Shown: piece by piece, positions 53,270-63,835 of the stretch
Layout of the letters: each line of letters starts with the position of its first letter
Numbering within the stretch: position 1 is the first letter of the stretch
Origin: Sphingomonas sp. Root710
GTDB taxonomy: Bacteria > Pseudomonadota > Alphaproteobacteria > Sphingomonadales > Sphingomonadaceae
Direction of reading: 5' to 3'
Assembly: GCF_001429065.1 (NCBI RefSeq)
Contig: NZ_LMIB01000001.1
Coordinates: 62,588-126,587 of the forward strand
DNA: 64,000 nt
Position numbers and translations under genes: made by a program
The notes under the pieces: model-generated
The model's input: only the letters and a program-made list of their open reading frames with translations
Database searches by the model: none
What the model was told of the DNA's origin: nothing

Positions 53270-55639
53270 ATGGCAAAGTCTTTCTTATATTCGAGTTCCG
53301 TCCTCGTCCTGGCCGCCCTGGGGCTACCCGCCCAGGCGATTGCGCAAACCGATCCGTCGTCCGCTGCAATGTCCGCAACGTCTCCTGCCGCTGCAGCAGA
53401 TGCTTCAACCAGCGCTCAAGCAGACCAAGCCCCTGGCGCTTCGGCAACGCCGCAGGTTTCCGAATCCAACGATATCGTGGTGACCGCGAGCCGTCGTGCA
53501 CAGAATCTTCAGGACGTGCCGATGAGCATCACCGCGGTCAGCGCGCAAGCGCTCGAAAGCAAGGTTGCGACGACGTTCTTCGATTACGCCGCGAGCATTC
53601 CCAATCTCTCGTTCGCCGTCGCCGGCGTCGGACCGAGTTCCGGCCGATCGATCGCGGTGCGCGGCATCTCCGACGTCAACACCACCGGCTTCTACATCGA
53701 CGATTCACCGCTGTCCGAGTCGCTCGATCCGAAAATTCTGGACATAGAACGTATCGAAGTGCTGCGCGGACCGCAGGGCACGCTATATGGCGCTCGCTCG
53801 CTCGGCGGCACCGTGCGCCTGATCACCATTCAGCCGGACGCATCCAAACTATCGGGCCGGATGCATGCCGCGATTTCAACCACGCGCAACACCGATCGTC
53901 CGAACTATCAGTTCGATGGCGCGGTGAACCTGCCCATCGTCCAGGACCGGGTCGGCTTGCGCTTGGTCGGCTTGCATCAGCGGGACGCAGGCTATTTCAC
54001 GCGCACGTTCGACGTGGCGGGAGGCGGCACGCGGTCGCTCCGCAACGTGGGTCAATCGCGCACCGATGGTTTTTCGGCGGCCGCGATCGTCAAGCTCACC
54101 GATAACCTGTCGATCACTCCGCGCATCCTTTATCAGAACACCCGGCTGAACGGCTATCAGTTGGCCGATGTCGCAGTGAACAACGCCAGCACCACCCCGA
54201 ATATACTGGTCGTTCGTTCGCTCGATCAGCGCCGCGGCTCCGACGTTCCTGAACGCACGACCGATCGCTGGTTGCTCGGTACGGTCGATGTGAAGCTGGC
54301 GGCCTCATATGGCAGCTTCACTTCGGCGACGACGCTGTTCCGCCGGCGCGCTCGTGATGTCGAGGATCAAACCGATTTCATCGCGTTTGCCTTCGGCCTG
54401 CCGCAGGCAATCCCAACTTCGCTCGATGTGCGATCGCCGGTCAATTCCTTCTCGCAGGAGTTTCGTTTCACATCGGCATTCGATGGCCCGGTTCAGATCG
54501 TGACTGGCTTGTTCTACAACAATACGCGCTCCAACCAGATGTCGCCGCCTAATATCATACCCGGCATTGACGCGGCCACTGGGGGCGCGCTGGGCACCGA
54601 CTTCATCTATGCGAAGGACTGGCCGACCCGCCAGAAGGATTACGCCGCCTATGGCGAGGTGAATTGGGAACTCATCCCTTCCCTGACCGCGATCGCCGGC
54701 GCACGCGTGTTCAAGACGGAAACCACCTCCTCAATCACGGGCCGCGGAATTGTATATGGTGGGTTCGACCAGCGCACCGCGCAGACGTTGAAAGAGAGCG
54801 GCGTCACGCCGAAGTTTTCGCTCCAGTATGAGTTCTCGCGCGGCAACCAGATCTACGCCACGGCAGCAAAGGGCTTTCGCCCGGGTGGCCCCAATCAGCT
54901 GTTTCCGGAAATTTTCGGTTGCACCTCCGACCTCGCCGCCTTGGGCTTGACGCCCGATCAGGCCGCCTTCTTCAAGTCGGACAATGTGTGGAGCTACGAA
55001 GTCGGCGCCAAAGCGACATTGTTCGATCGCCGCCTCCGGGCATCCGTCGCCGGTTTTCGCATCGACTGGAACAACATCCAGCAAAAGGTGCAGCTGCCAT
55101 GCGGGTTTGACTTCAAAAACAACTCTGGCACTGCACGCAGTCAGGGCATTGAGCTGGAAATCAGTGCAAACCCGTTCGATGGCCTCTCACTTTCTGCGGG
55201 TGGCGGCTATGTGGATGCTAAGTTCACCGGCCTCACTGGTGGCTCGAAGTTCAAGCCCGGCGATCGGATCCCACAGGTGCCCAAGTGGAACTTCAATTTC
55301 AACGCCGACTATCGTATGGATCTGAGCGATACGCTTCAGGGCTTCGTCCATGCCGACTATGCCTATGTCGGCAGCAGCGACAGTTCCATCAACGCAAACG
55401 TCAATCCGGCGACGGGGCGCCTCGTTCCGCGCGTCCGCCCTGCCTATGAAATCATCAATGCGCGAGTCGGCGTTTTGATTGACGAGCGTTACGAACTGGC
55501 AGTCTTTGCCAAGAACCTGACCGATGAACGCGCTAGCCTGAGCGATATCACCGCAGCGGCTGTAGAAGCGCCTGGGCGCACGCGGGTGACGATCAACCAG
55601 CCGCGGACGTTGGGCGCAGAGCTAAGGTATTCCTTCTAG
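53270..55639 (+). CDS. TonB-dependent outer-membrane receptor
   Basis: A 789-residue receptor with signal peptide cut after AIA (residue 25), an Ala/Ser/Gln-rich spacer, TonB box DIVVTA at 68-73, plug motif IERIEVLRGPQGTLYGARS and an aromatic end (ELRYSF). The ATG at 53270 follows an AGGGG; the earlier in-frame ATG at 53246 lacks a ribosome site. It sits 59 bases after the aldehyde dehydrogenase and is probably in the same TetR-controlled transcript. Confidence 0.9.
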   Translation: MAKSFLYSSSVLVLAALGLPAQAIAQTDPSSAAMSATSPAAAADASTSAQADQAPGASATPQVSESNDIVVTASRRAQNLQDVPMSITAVSAQALESKVATTFFDYAASIPNLSFAVAGVGPSSGRSIAVRGISDVNTTGFYIDDSPLSESLDPKILDIERIEVLRGPQGTLYGARSLGGTVRLITIQPDASKLSGRMHAAISTTRNTDRPNYQFDGAVNLPIVQDRVGLRLVGLHQRDAGYFTRTFDVAGGGTRSLRNVGQSRTDGFSAAAIVKLTDNLSITPRILYQNTRLNGYQLADVAVNNASTTPNILVVRSLDQRRGSDVPERTTDRWLLGTVDVKLAASYGSFTSATTLFRRRARDVEDQTDFIAFAFGLPQAIPTSLDVRSPVNSFSQEFRFTSAFDGPVQIVTGLFYNNTRSNQMSPPNIIPGIDAATGGALGTDFIYAKDWPTRQKDYAAYGEVNWELIPSLTAIAGARVFKTETTSSITGRGIVYGGFDQRTAQTLKESGVTPKFSLQYEFSRGNQIYATAAKGFRPGGPNQLFPEIFGCTSDLAALGLTPDQAAFFKSDNVWSYEVGAKATLFDRRLRASVAGFRIDWNNIQQKVQLPCGFDFKNNSGTARSQGIELEISANPFDGLSLSAGGGYVDAKFTGLTGGSKFKPGDRIPQVPKWNFNFNADYRMDLSDTLQGFVHADYAYVGSSDSSINANVNPATGRLVPRVRPAYEIINARVGVLIDERYELAVFAKNLTDERASLSDITAAAVEAPGRTRVTINQPRTLGAELRYSF

Positions 55640-56087
55640 GATCGTTCGCGAAGCGAGGACCGGGACGATGGTTGCTCGGCAAGATCAGCCGGTAAGCCCA
55701 TTCGGCCTGTGTCCTCGCTATGCGGCGGATTTCACCTGCATCATGTCGCTGACGCTGCGTCGAAGCGTTTGTAGCGGAGTCAGGCTTGAAAACCGATCTC
55801 CAAGGCACGTGCGTCTATCGACTGGGATCTCAGCACGCTGACCAGCCAACGCTACCGGATAATCGCTACACCCTTGCGAGACGATCGAGCTGCCCGACAT
55901 CGAACGGGGCAGCCGCAGTTGGGAGGCTGTCAACGTCATTCGTTCTTCAAGAAGTTCGCTGGTGAGGCGGTGCGTCCTTGGCAGTCCGGCTCATTTAGCG
56001 TAGCCGGCGCTATGCAGCTCGAGCAACCGTAAGATCGCGAGCGGTGACATATGCCAGCCCGAGCGAGCGGCTTAGCCGGAGTAAGCA
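55640..56087. other. Intergenic region before tetR
   Basis: About 450 bases with no supported gene. Short open frames on both strands lack similarity and ribosome sites. I see no copy of the TetR-type operator in it, so tetR may not be autoregulated through that motif. Confidence 0.4.
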
Positions 56088-56729
56088 GTGAGAGACCAGA
56101 TCAAGGCCGCGGCCACCGAACTTATAACACGACGCGGCTACCATGCTGTCACTTTCCGGGAAATCGCCGAAGCGGTCCACACGACCCGGGCGAACATGCA
56201 CTATCATTTCGGTAGTAAGGATCAGCTGATCGAAGAGGTCGTGGAAGACTACGCTGCCGAAACCGTAGCCTTCTACCGCTCGACCTTCACCGCCAGCCAG
56301 CTGACGCTTCATGAGAAGATGGCGCGGATCAAGGACTTTCTGCAAGCACGCTACGAGCGGTTCAATCCCGATGGTTTGACGTCGGATCCCTGGAGCCTGG
56401 CATCGCGATTGCGCTCCGATTGGGAAGCGCTTTCGCCAAAAATGAAGGCAACATTGAGGAACTTTACGGCCGAGAACGAGACCTGCATCCGCATCGGCGT
56501 CGCGCTGGCGGTGGCTTCGGGTGAATTGCGCAGTGACACCCCGCAGGAGCAGGTGTCCCTGCTTCTGGGCATCAACATACTTTATGCGCAAAACGTGACA
56601 CGCGATACGCAATCTTTTGAGGGGGTTACTCAGCTGTGGGAGGCCACATTCTCGGCCATACAAACGGCCTATGGCGCCGTGACGTCGGAGCGTCCAGGTT
56701 TAGAGAGGGCGATTGGCCAAGATCATTGA
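56088..56729 (+). CDS. TetR-family transcriptional regulator
   Basis: A 213-residue regulator. The helix-turn-helix is at about 5-50: AATELITRRGYHAVTFREIA and TRANMHYHFGSKDQLIEEV. A helical effector domain follows. The start is GTG with GGAG before it. It is the only TetR gene in this cluster, which makes it the natural binder of the three CTGACTTGCATGTCAG-type palindromes. Confidence 0.88.
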   Translation: MRDQIKAAATELITRRGYHAVTFREIAEAVHTTRANMHYHFGSKDQLIEEVVEDYAAETVAFYRSTFTASQLTLHEKMARIKDFLQARYERFNPDGLTSDPWSLASRLRSDWEALSPKMKATLRNFTAENETCIRIGVALAVASGELRSDTPQEQVSLLLGINILYAQNVTRDTQSFEGVTQLWEATFSAIQTAYGAVTSERPGLERAIGQDH

Positions 56730-56758
56730 GCCAACTCAAACCATGCGGGAACCAAGAC

Positions 56759-57571
56759 GTGAACTCTTTATCTAAACTTGCAGCAGCGGTTCGCGCCAAA
56801 CGAGCTATCCTGTTCGTCGGCGCCGGCCTGTCCATGAGCGTCGGGCTGCCTTCCTGGTCGCAGTTGATCGAGCATATGCGTCGCGACCTTGGCCTCTCCG
56901 AGGAAGTGGGAAAATGGACTTATCAGACGCTGGCGGAATATTACCGGCTCAAGCATGGTAGCATCGGGCCTCTTCGCAGTTGGATGGACCGGAACTGGAG
57001 TGTAGCGGCCGAGCGAATCCGTGAGTCGAAGATACATGAACTGATTGTCGAACTCGATTTTCCGATCATCTACACAACGAACTACGATAATAATCTTGAG
57101 CTCGCTTATAAGTTTCATGGCAAGCCCTATGTAAAGGTCGCCAACACGAGCGATGTGGTCAATGCCGATGCCGATCTTCCCCAAATCGTGAAATTTCACG
57201 GGGATTTCGACGACGACGAGTCGCTTGTCATCGCAGAAACCGACTATTTCAAACGGTTGGCGTTCCAGTCGCCGCTCGACATCAAGTTCAAAGCCGATGC
57301 GCTTGGCCGCACTCTTCTATTCGTCGGCTACAGCATGTCGGATCTCAATATCCGTATGACGCTGTTCCAGCTCTGGCAGACATGGCGGGATTCGGGTCGT
57401 GAACGCGATCGCCCTGCTTCTTTCGTGTTCACGGCCAAGGCTGACCCTGTCCAGGACACCGTGCTGGAGAATTGGGGCATAACCGTGCTTCACCAGGACG
57501 AGGCAGACCCGGCACGGTCCCTAACCACATTCTTGTGCAATTTGCTGACCGAGGTGCGCGATAATAGCTGA
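56759..57571 (+). CDS. SIR2-family (SIR2_2-like) protein
   Basis: A 270-residue NAD-binding SIR2-like domain protein. GAGLSMSVGLPSWSQLIEHM is the NAD-binding loop, IIYTTNYDNNLELA holds the conserved asparagine, and IVKFHGDFDDD the catalytic histidine. GRTLLFVGYSMSDLN closes the Rossmann fold. The start is GTG at 56759, since the open frame upstream overlaps tetR. Bacterial SIR2 domains of this type are often NADases in phage defence, usually joined to other domains; here it stands alone between tetR and a Rieske gene. Confidence 0.85.
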   Translation: MNSLSKLAAAVRAKRAILFVGAGLSMSVGLPSWSQLIEHMRRDLGLSEEVGKWTYQTLAEYYRLKHGSIGPLRSWMDRNWSVAAERIRESKIHELIVELDFPIIYTTNYDNNLELAYKFHGKPYVKVANTSDVVNADADLPQIVKFHGDFDDDESLVIAETDYFKRLAFQSPLDIKFKADALGRTLLFVGYSMSDLNIRMTLFQLWQTWRDSGRERDRPASFVFTAKADPVQDTVLENWGITVLHQDEADPARSLTTFLCNLLTEVRDNS

Positions 57572-57656
57572 AAGGCGCCCTTATCAAAGCTTACTATCCG
57601 GAAGCACGCTCGCAGGAAATGTGCCAACTTCAGCAGATTGACACCATTTCTGCACG

Positions 57657-58793
57657 TCACTCCATAAGCTTGGCGTAGTTCTGCGCAAAATCCCGTATGC
57701 CCGGCTCTACCTTCGCAGCGATCGGTCCCGGCAGATAGTGGCGTGAGCGGATGCCCGACTGTGTCATTTCACACAGTGCCGCATCTTCTGTCTGGGTGAT
57801 ATGGCCAACGGCGACGAGTTTTGCGAGATCATAGTCCTCGCCTTCCACGGCATCCTTCCGGACGAACCACGAATAGACCAACTCCGTCGTCTGGGCCGAA
57901 ATGGGTCGGATCGAAATAGCCCAGTAATGGTCAACGTAGAATGCGATATAGGCCGGGTTGGGCACCATGTTGATGCCACCGGCGATCCCATGATCCTCTG
58001 CGGTACACGTTCCCAGCAGCTTTTCAGTTATCAGGCTGCCGTCGGTAGAACATGTCGGTAGTCCAGGCTTCAGCCGCTGGGGCACGCCCAAGTCGCTGGC
58101 CACGGCGTCATCCCCCATCCACTCGCCCATATCTGCCTGGAGAGCAGCAACGTCGATAACGCTAGAAAGCGCGCGATGCGTGCCCCGGCAATGGTAGCAC
58201 TCCACCCCGTTCTCGACGACGACCTTCCAGTTCGCAGCGATATGAAATGTCTCTTCATGGACCAGCTTTGTGGCAGCGGGATCGAATTTCGCGCCGACGC
58301 CGTCATAGATCTTCATTCGCTGGTCCAACGGCTCTACCGGTCCCTCGGCCAGATGGATGAACAGCATGCCGTTCCACACATCTGCATGGACTGTCCGAAG
58401 GCCGAAGTCCTTGTAATCGAAATACTCACCATCCTTCATCTGGGGCGCGTTCTTGAGCGAGCCATCCAAATTGAAATGCCATTGGTGATAAGGGCACACG
58501 AACCCCCCGCGCGCATTCCCGGTATCCGTAGAGCAAAGCCGAGCGCCACGATGCCGGCAGACGTTCAAGTTCGCATAGAATTGCTCGTCGTCACCGCGGA
58601 CGCAGATGATCTCTTCGCCGGCGTAGCGAAACTTCAGGAATGAGCCCTTGACGGGGAACTGCGACACATGGCCGACATAGATCCAATCCGTCGAGAAAAT
58701 GCGCTCATACTCTCGCCCAAAAATTTCCTCCGAGAGGTAGAATTCTCGCGGCTTAAGTAGGAAAAGATCATCACGTTGTAGTGCGACGCTCAC
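57657..58793 (-). CDS. Rieske non-heme iron oxygenase, alpha subunit
   Basis: A 378-residue oxygenase. Rieske ligands are in VCRHRGARLC and VCPYHQWHF. The catalytic site is ENGVECYHCRGTHRAL with the bridging acid and two histidines. The short length and ECYHC motif resemble the GbcA/CntA/phthalate-type group (alpha3 enzymes without a beta subunit). No reductase or ferredoxin gene is nearby. Copy C of the TetR-type operator lies 59-81 bases upstream, so it belongs to the regulon of the 41.6-55.6 kb genes. Substrate is unknown: demethylation or ring hydroxylation. Confidence 0.88.
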   Translation of the reverse strand: MSVALQRDDLFLLKPREFYLSEEIFGREYERIFSTDWIYVGHVSQFPVKGSFLKFRYAGEEIICVRGDDEQFYANLNVCRHRGARLCSTDTGNARGGFVCPYHQWHFNLDGSLKNAPQMKDGEYFDYKDFGLRTVHADVWNGMLFIHLAEGPVEPLDQRMKIYDGVGAKFDPAATKLVHEETFHIAANWKVVVENGVECYHCRGTHRALSSVIDVAALQADMGEWMGDDAVASDLGVPQRLKPGLPTCSTDGSLITEKLLGTCTAEDHGIAGGINMVPNPAYIAFYVDHYWAISIRPISAQTTELVYSWFVRKDAVEGEDYDLAKLVAVGHITQTEDAALCEMTQSGIRSRHYLPGPIAAKVEPGIRDFAQNYAKLME

Positions 58794-58851
58794 GACTTCC
58801 TCCAGATGCTGTTATTCACACGCCCCAGAGGCGCAAGACGACCTCATGGGA

Positions 58852-58874
58852 CTGACTTGCATGTCAGTCAACAG
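58852..58874 (+). promoter_or_regulatory. TetR-type operator, copy C
   Basis: Contains a near-perfect 20-bp palindrome at 58850-58869 (GACTGAC-TTGCAT-GTCAGTC), then AACAG. It matches copies A and B at 20 of 23 positions each and sits upstream of the Rieske oxygenase gene. Confidence 0.78.
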
Positions 58875-58947
58875 ATATTGACCTTGATACGTTGAGGTCA
58901 TCGACGCACCATGCCTGCAGCCTGCGGGCATTCGGCCAGTTCAGAGG

Positions 58948-60942
<1,995 letters not shown>

Positions 60943-60950
<8 letters not shown>

Positions 60951-61614
60951 ATTTGAGACCCATTGCGGCGAGACGGCCGCGCATGTCGTAGATGTCGAGG
61001 CCCAGTTCGCCGGCCGCCAGGCGCTGGCGCTTTGCTTCCTCCGCTGCTTCGCGCGTTTTCGCCTTCTCCAGAACGCTCGCGGCCTCTGCACGCTTCACCA
61101 CGCAGACGCCGTCATCGTCCGCGACGATCACGTCGCCCGGTTCGACTGCCGCTCCGGCGCAGACGATCGGCACGTTCACGGATCCCAGGGTCGCCTTGAC
61201 CGTGCCTTGCGCGAAGATCGCCTTCGACCAGACCGGAAAACCCATGGCGGTCAGGTCGCGGACATCGCGCACGCCCGCATCGATCACCAGCCCCCGGCAC
61301 CCGCGCGCCATCGCGCTGGTCGCCAGCAGGTCGCCGAAATAGCCGTCGACACAGGGGGACGTGGGAGCGAGTACGATTATATCCCCCGCCTTCAGCTGCT
61401 CGATCGCGACATGGATCATCCAGTTGTCGCCGGGCGGCGCGGAGATGGTGACCGCTGATCCCGCGACGCGCGCACCCGGATAGATCGGCCGCATCATATG
61501 ACCGAGGAGGCCGGTTCGGCCCTGTGCCTCATGGACGGTGGCGACGCCGGCATGAGCGAGACCATCGATAATCGCAGCCTCCGCGCGTTCAATATTCTGC
61601 ACAACCACGCCCAT
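60943..61614 (-). CDS. ligK: 4-carboxy-4-hydroxy-2-oxoadipate aldolase / oxaloacetate decarboxylase
   Basis: A 223-residue RraA-fold class II aldolase like LigK/HMG aldolase. [20 protein letters not shown] and GVRDVRDL give the metal-binding aspartate and arginine. [20 protein letters not shown] is also typical. It splits the pathway intermediate to pyruvate and oxaloacetate. AGGAG before the ATG at 61614 sets the start. It is divergent from the LysR gene. Confidence 0.88.
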
Positions 61615-61708
61615 GGTAGATCTCCTCTTGGTCGCGCCGTGCGCCCAACGCTTGCCGCTGCGCCAGTCCAACTTGTGGACGGGTAATAAGTTTTTGTTAT
61701 ATATCGCT

Positions 61709-62917
61709 GTGCTCAGGCCATTTGACATCAATTTGCGCCATCTGCGCGCCCTCAGCGACATAGTGGCGCAGCGGAGCCTCAGTCGCGCAGCCGAGACGGC
61801 CGGTCTTTCGCAATCCGCTCTGACCCAGGGTCTCCGAAAGATCGAAAGGAAGCTCGGCGTACTCCTCTTCGAGCGCCATCCGGATGGTGTGGCGCCGACC
61901 GCGGCGGGCATGGCGCTGGTGGATCGCGCGGAGCGAGCCTTCGCCCAACTCGCCGCCGCGACGCGTCGCTTCTCATTTGGCGGACGGCGCGGATCTACCA
62001 GCCTTGAACGCCTTATGACAGCCACACAGCTGGAGGCCTTCCTGCATTTCGCCGATGCCCAGGGCTTCGCGGGCGCCGCAGCCGTCAGCGGCCTTTCCCA
62101 ACCGGCCATCCATCGCGCGGTCCGGGAGCTTGAGCAGGTCTGTTCGGTCCGGCTGGCCGAGCGACGCGGGCGTGGCATGGCGCTGACGGCTGCCGGGCAT
62201 ATCATGGCCCGGGGGGTGCGCCTCGCTGCCGCGGAAATCGCGGCGGGTATCAGCGAGGTAAGGGGCGGGCCGGACGAAGGCGCACGCATCGCGGTCGGCG
62301 CGATGCCGCTCAGCCGGGCGCTGGTCCTGCCGAGGGCTCTGGCGCACTTTGTGCGCGGCTCGCCGGGAAGCATCGTCGACATCGTCGAAGGCTCCTGGCG
62401 GGAGCTTGTCGATCCGCTGCTTGATGGCGTCATCGACATGATGGTCGGCGCACTTCGCAACGAAGCGCCTGCCGGCGTTGATCAGATACCCCTCTTCACT
62501 GACCGGCTCGCCATTTTCGGCCGCAAGGATCATCCGCTCGCCAGCGGACCGGTCACGCTGGAGGATCTGCGGGCGCAATCCTGGATCGTCGGTCCGCGCG
62601 GGACGCCGCTGCGCGCCCATTGGGAAGCGTTGTTCGAGGGCGCCCCGCTGCCGGCCGTCCCGGTCGAATGCGGCTCGGTCATGGTGATCCGGGGCCTGCT
62701 CATGCAGAGCGATCTGCTGACCCTGCTGTCGCCCGATCAGATCGCACTGGAGGTCGAAAGTTCGATGCTGGTGCCGATCGGTGCCAGCCTGCCCGAGCGG
62801 GTGCGCACGATCGGGCTCAGCATTCGCAGCGACTGGCGGCCGACACCAGCCCAGCAGCGGCTTATCGACCTGCTTCACCTGGCGTCGAAAGAGACGAGAC
62901 TTCAGGAAAACCGATAG
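61709..62917 (+). CDS. LysR-family regulator with two N-terminal winged-helix domains
   Basis: About 402 residues from a GTG at 61709; the exact start is uncertain because the frame is open from 61613 and no strong ribosome site is seen. Two successive LysR-type DNA-binding domains are visible: [20 protein letters not shown]...[14 protein letters not shown], then [20 protein letters not shown]...[15 protein letters not shown] single LysR substrate domain follows (about 185-390). Divergence from ligK and the following lig genes suggests it regulates protocatechuate catabolism (LigR-like role). Confidence 0.85.
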   Translation: MLRPFDINLRHLRALSDIVAQRSLSRAAETAGLSQSALTQGLRKIERKLGVLLFERHPDGVAPTAAGMALVDRAERAFAQLAAATRRFSFGGRRGSTSLERLMTATQLEAFLHFADAQGFAGAAAVSGLSQPAIHRAVRELEQVCSVRLAERRGRGMALTAAGHIMARGVRLAAAEIAAGISEVRGGPDEGARIAVGAMPLSRALVLPRALAHFVRGSPGSIVDIVEGSWRELVDPLLDGVIDMMVGALRNEAPAGVDQIPLFTDRLAIFGRKDHPLASGPVTLEDLRAQSWIVGPRGTPLRAHWEALFEGAPLPAVPVECGSVMVIRGLLMQSDLLTLLSPDQIALEVESSMLVPIGASLPERVRTIGLSIRSDWRPTPAQQRLIDLLHLASKETRLQENR

Positions 62918-62971
62918 GGGGGCGCTGAATTGGATTGGCTGGTGGGCGGGTGTTTGCCCTACGCCGACAGC

Positions 62972-63835
62972 ATGAACCATGTCGTTACCCATATCGGCTT
63001 TGGAGAAGCCGGCCGCGCCTTCGCCCAGGCGGGAGCGCGCGCCTTCGACCGCAAGGTCCGTGAGGCGGCGTTCCGGGAAGAGATGTTGGCCGCTTATACT
63101 GCGGCGCGGGTCGAAGGCGTCGAGAGCGCAGCGGCGGCTCTTGAAGGGGCCGTCGCGGTCCTTTCGCTTGTCACCGCCGATCAGGCGCTGGCTGCCGCAC
63201 GGGATTATGCGCCGCACCTCGAGCCCGATGCCCTGTGGTTCGACATGAACAGCGTTGCGCCGGACACCAAGCGCTCGGCGGCGGAGGCAGTCCATGCTGC
63301 CGGCGCACGCTATGTCGATGTTGCGGTGATGGCACCTGTTCACCCGGCCCGTTTCGATGTTCCCCTGCTTGTCAGCGGCCCTCATGCGGATGCGGGATTA
63401 GCGCAGCTCGCGGCAGTGGGTTTCATGCATGTCCGCAAGATCGATGGCGGCATCGGCGCGGCGTCAGCGGTCAAGATGATCCGGTCGGTCATGGTCAAGG
63501 GAATCGAGGCGCTGACAGCGGAATGCGTGATCGCCGCAGAGGCGGCAGGCGTCCGCCTCGAAGTGCTCGCCTCACTTGACGCCAGCGAGAGAGCGGGCAG
63601 CTGGACCGAACGCGCCGACTATAATCTGGATCGGATGCTGGTCCACGGTCTGCGCCGCGCGGCCGAGATGGAGGAGGTCGTTAAGACACTCGACGGTCTG
63701 GGGACGGGCAGCGGGATGTCGCGCGGCACGGTGGAGCGCCAGCGCGTGCTGGGCGGTCTCGGGGTAGGTGCGCCAGATGGGCTCGACGCCAAACTGGATG
63801 TCCTCCTGTCCCGCAAGCAGGAGAGGGCGGCATGA
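62972..63835 (+). CDS. NAD(P)-dependent dehydrogenase, DUF1932 type
   Basis: A 287-residue protein. The N-terminal Rossmann motif HIGFGEAGRAFA opens the fold, with VLSLVTADQAL and FDMNSVAPDTKR as in beta-hydroxyacid dehydrogenases. A C-terminal all-helical DUF1932 domain has the ASAVKMIRSVMVKGIEAL lysine. The ATG at 62972 matches the family N-terminus; a TTG at 62930 with a G-rich tract upstream is the alternative. It overlaps the ligJ-like start (ATGA), so it is part of the lig operon, but it is not LigC and has no assigned step. Confidence 0.78.
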   Translation: MNHVVTHIGFGEAGRAFAQAGARAFDRKVREAAFREEMLAAYTAARVEGVESAAAALEGAVAVLSLVTADQALAAARDYAPHLEPDALWFDMNSVAPDTKRSAAEAVHAAGARYVDVAVMAPVHPARFDVPLLVSGPHADAGLAQLAAVGFMHVRKIDGGIGAASAVKMIRSVMVKGIEALTAECVIAAEAAGVRLEVLASLDASERAGSWTERADYNLDRMLVHGLRRAAEMEEVVKTLDGLGTGSGMSRGTVERQRVLGGLGVGAPDGLDAKLDVLLSRKQERAA

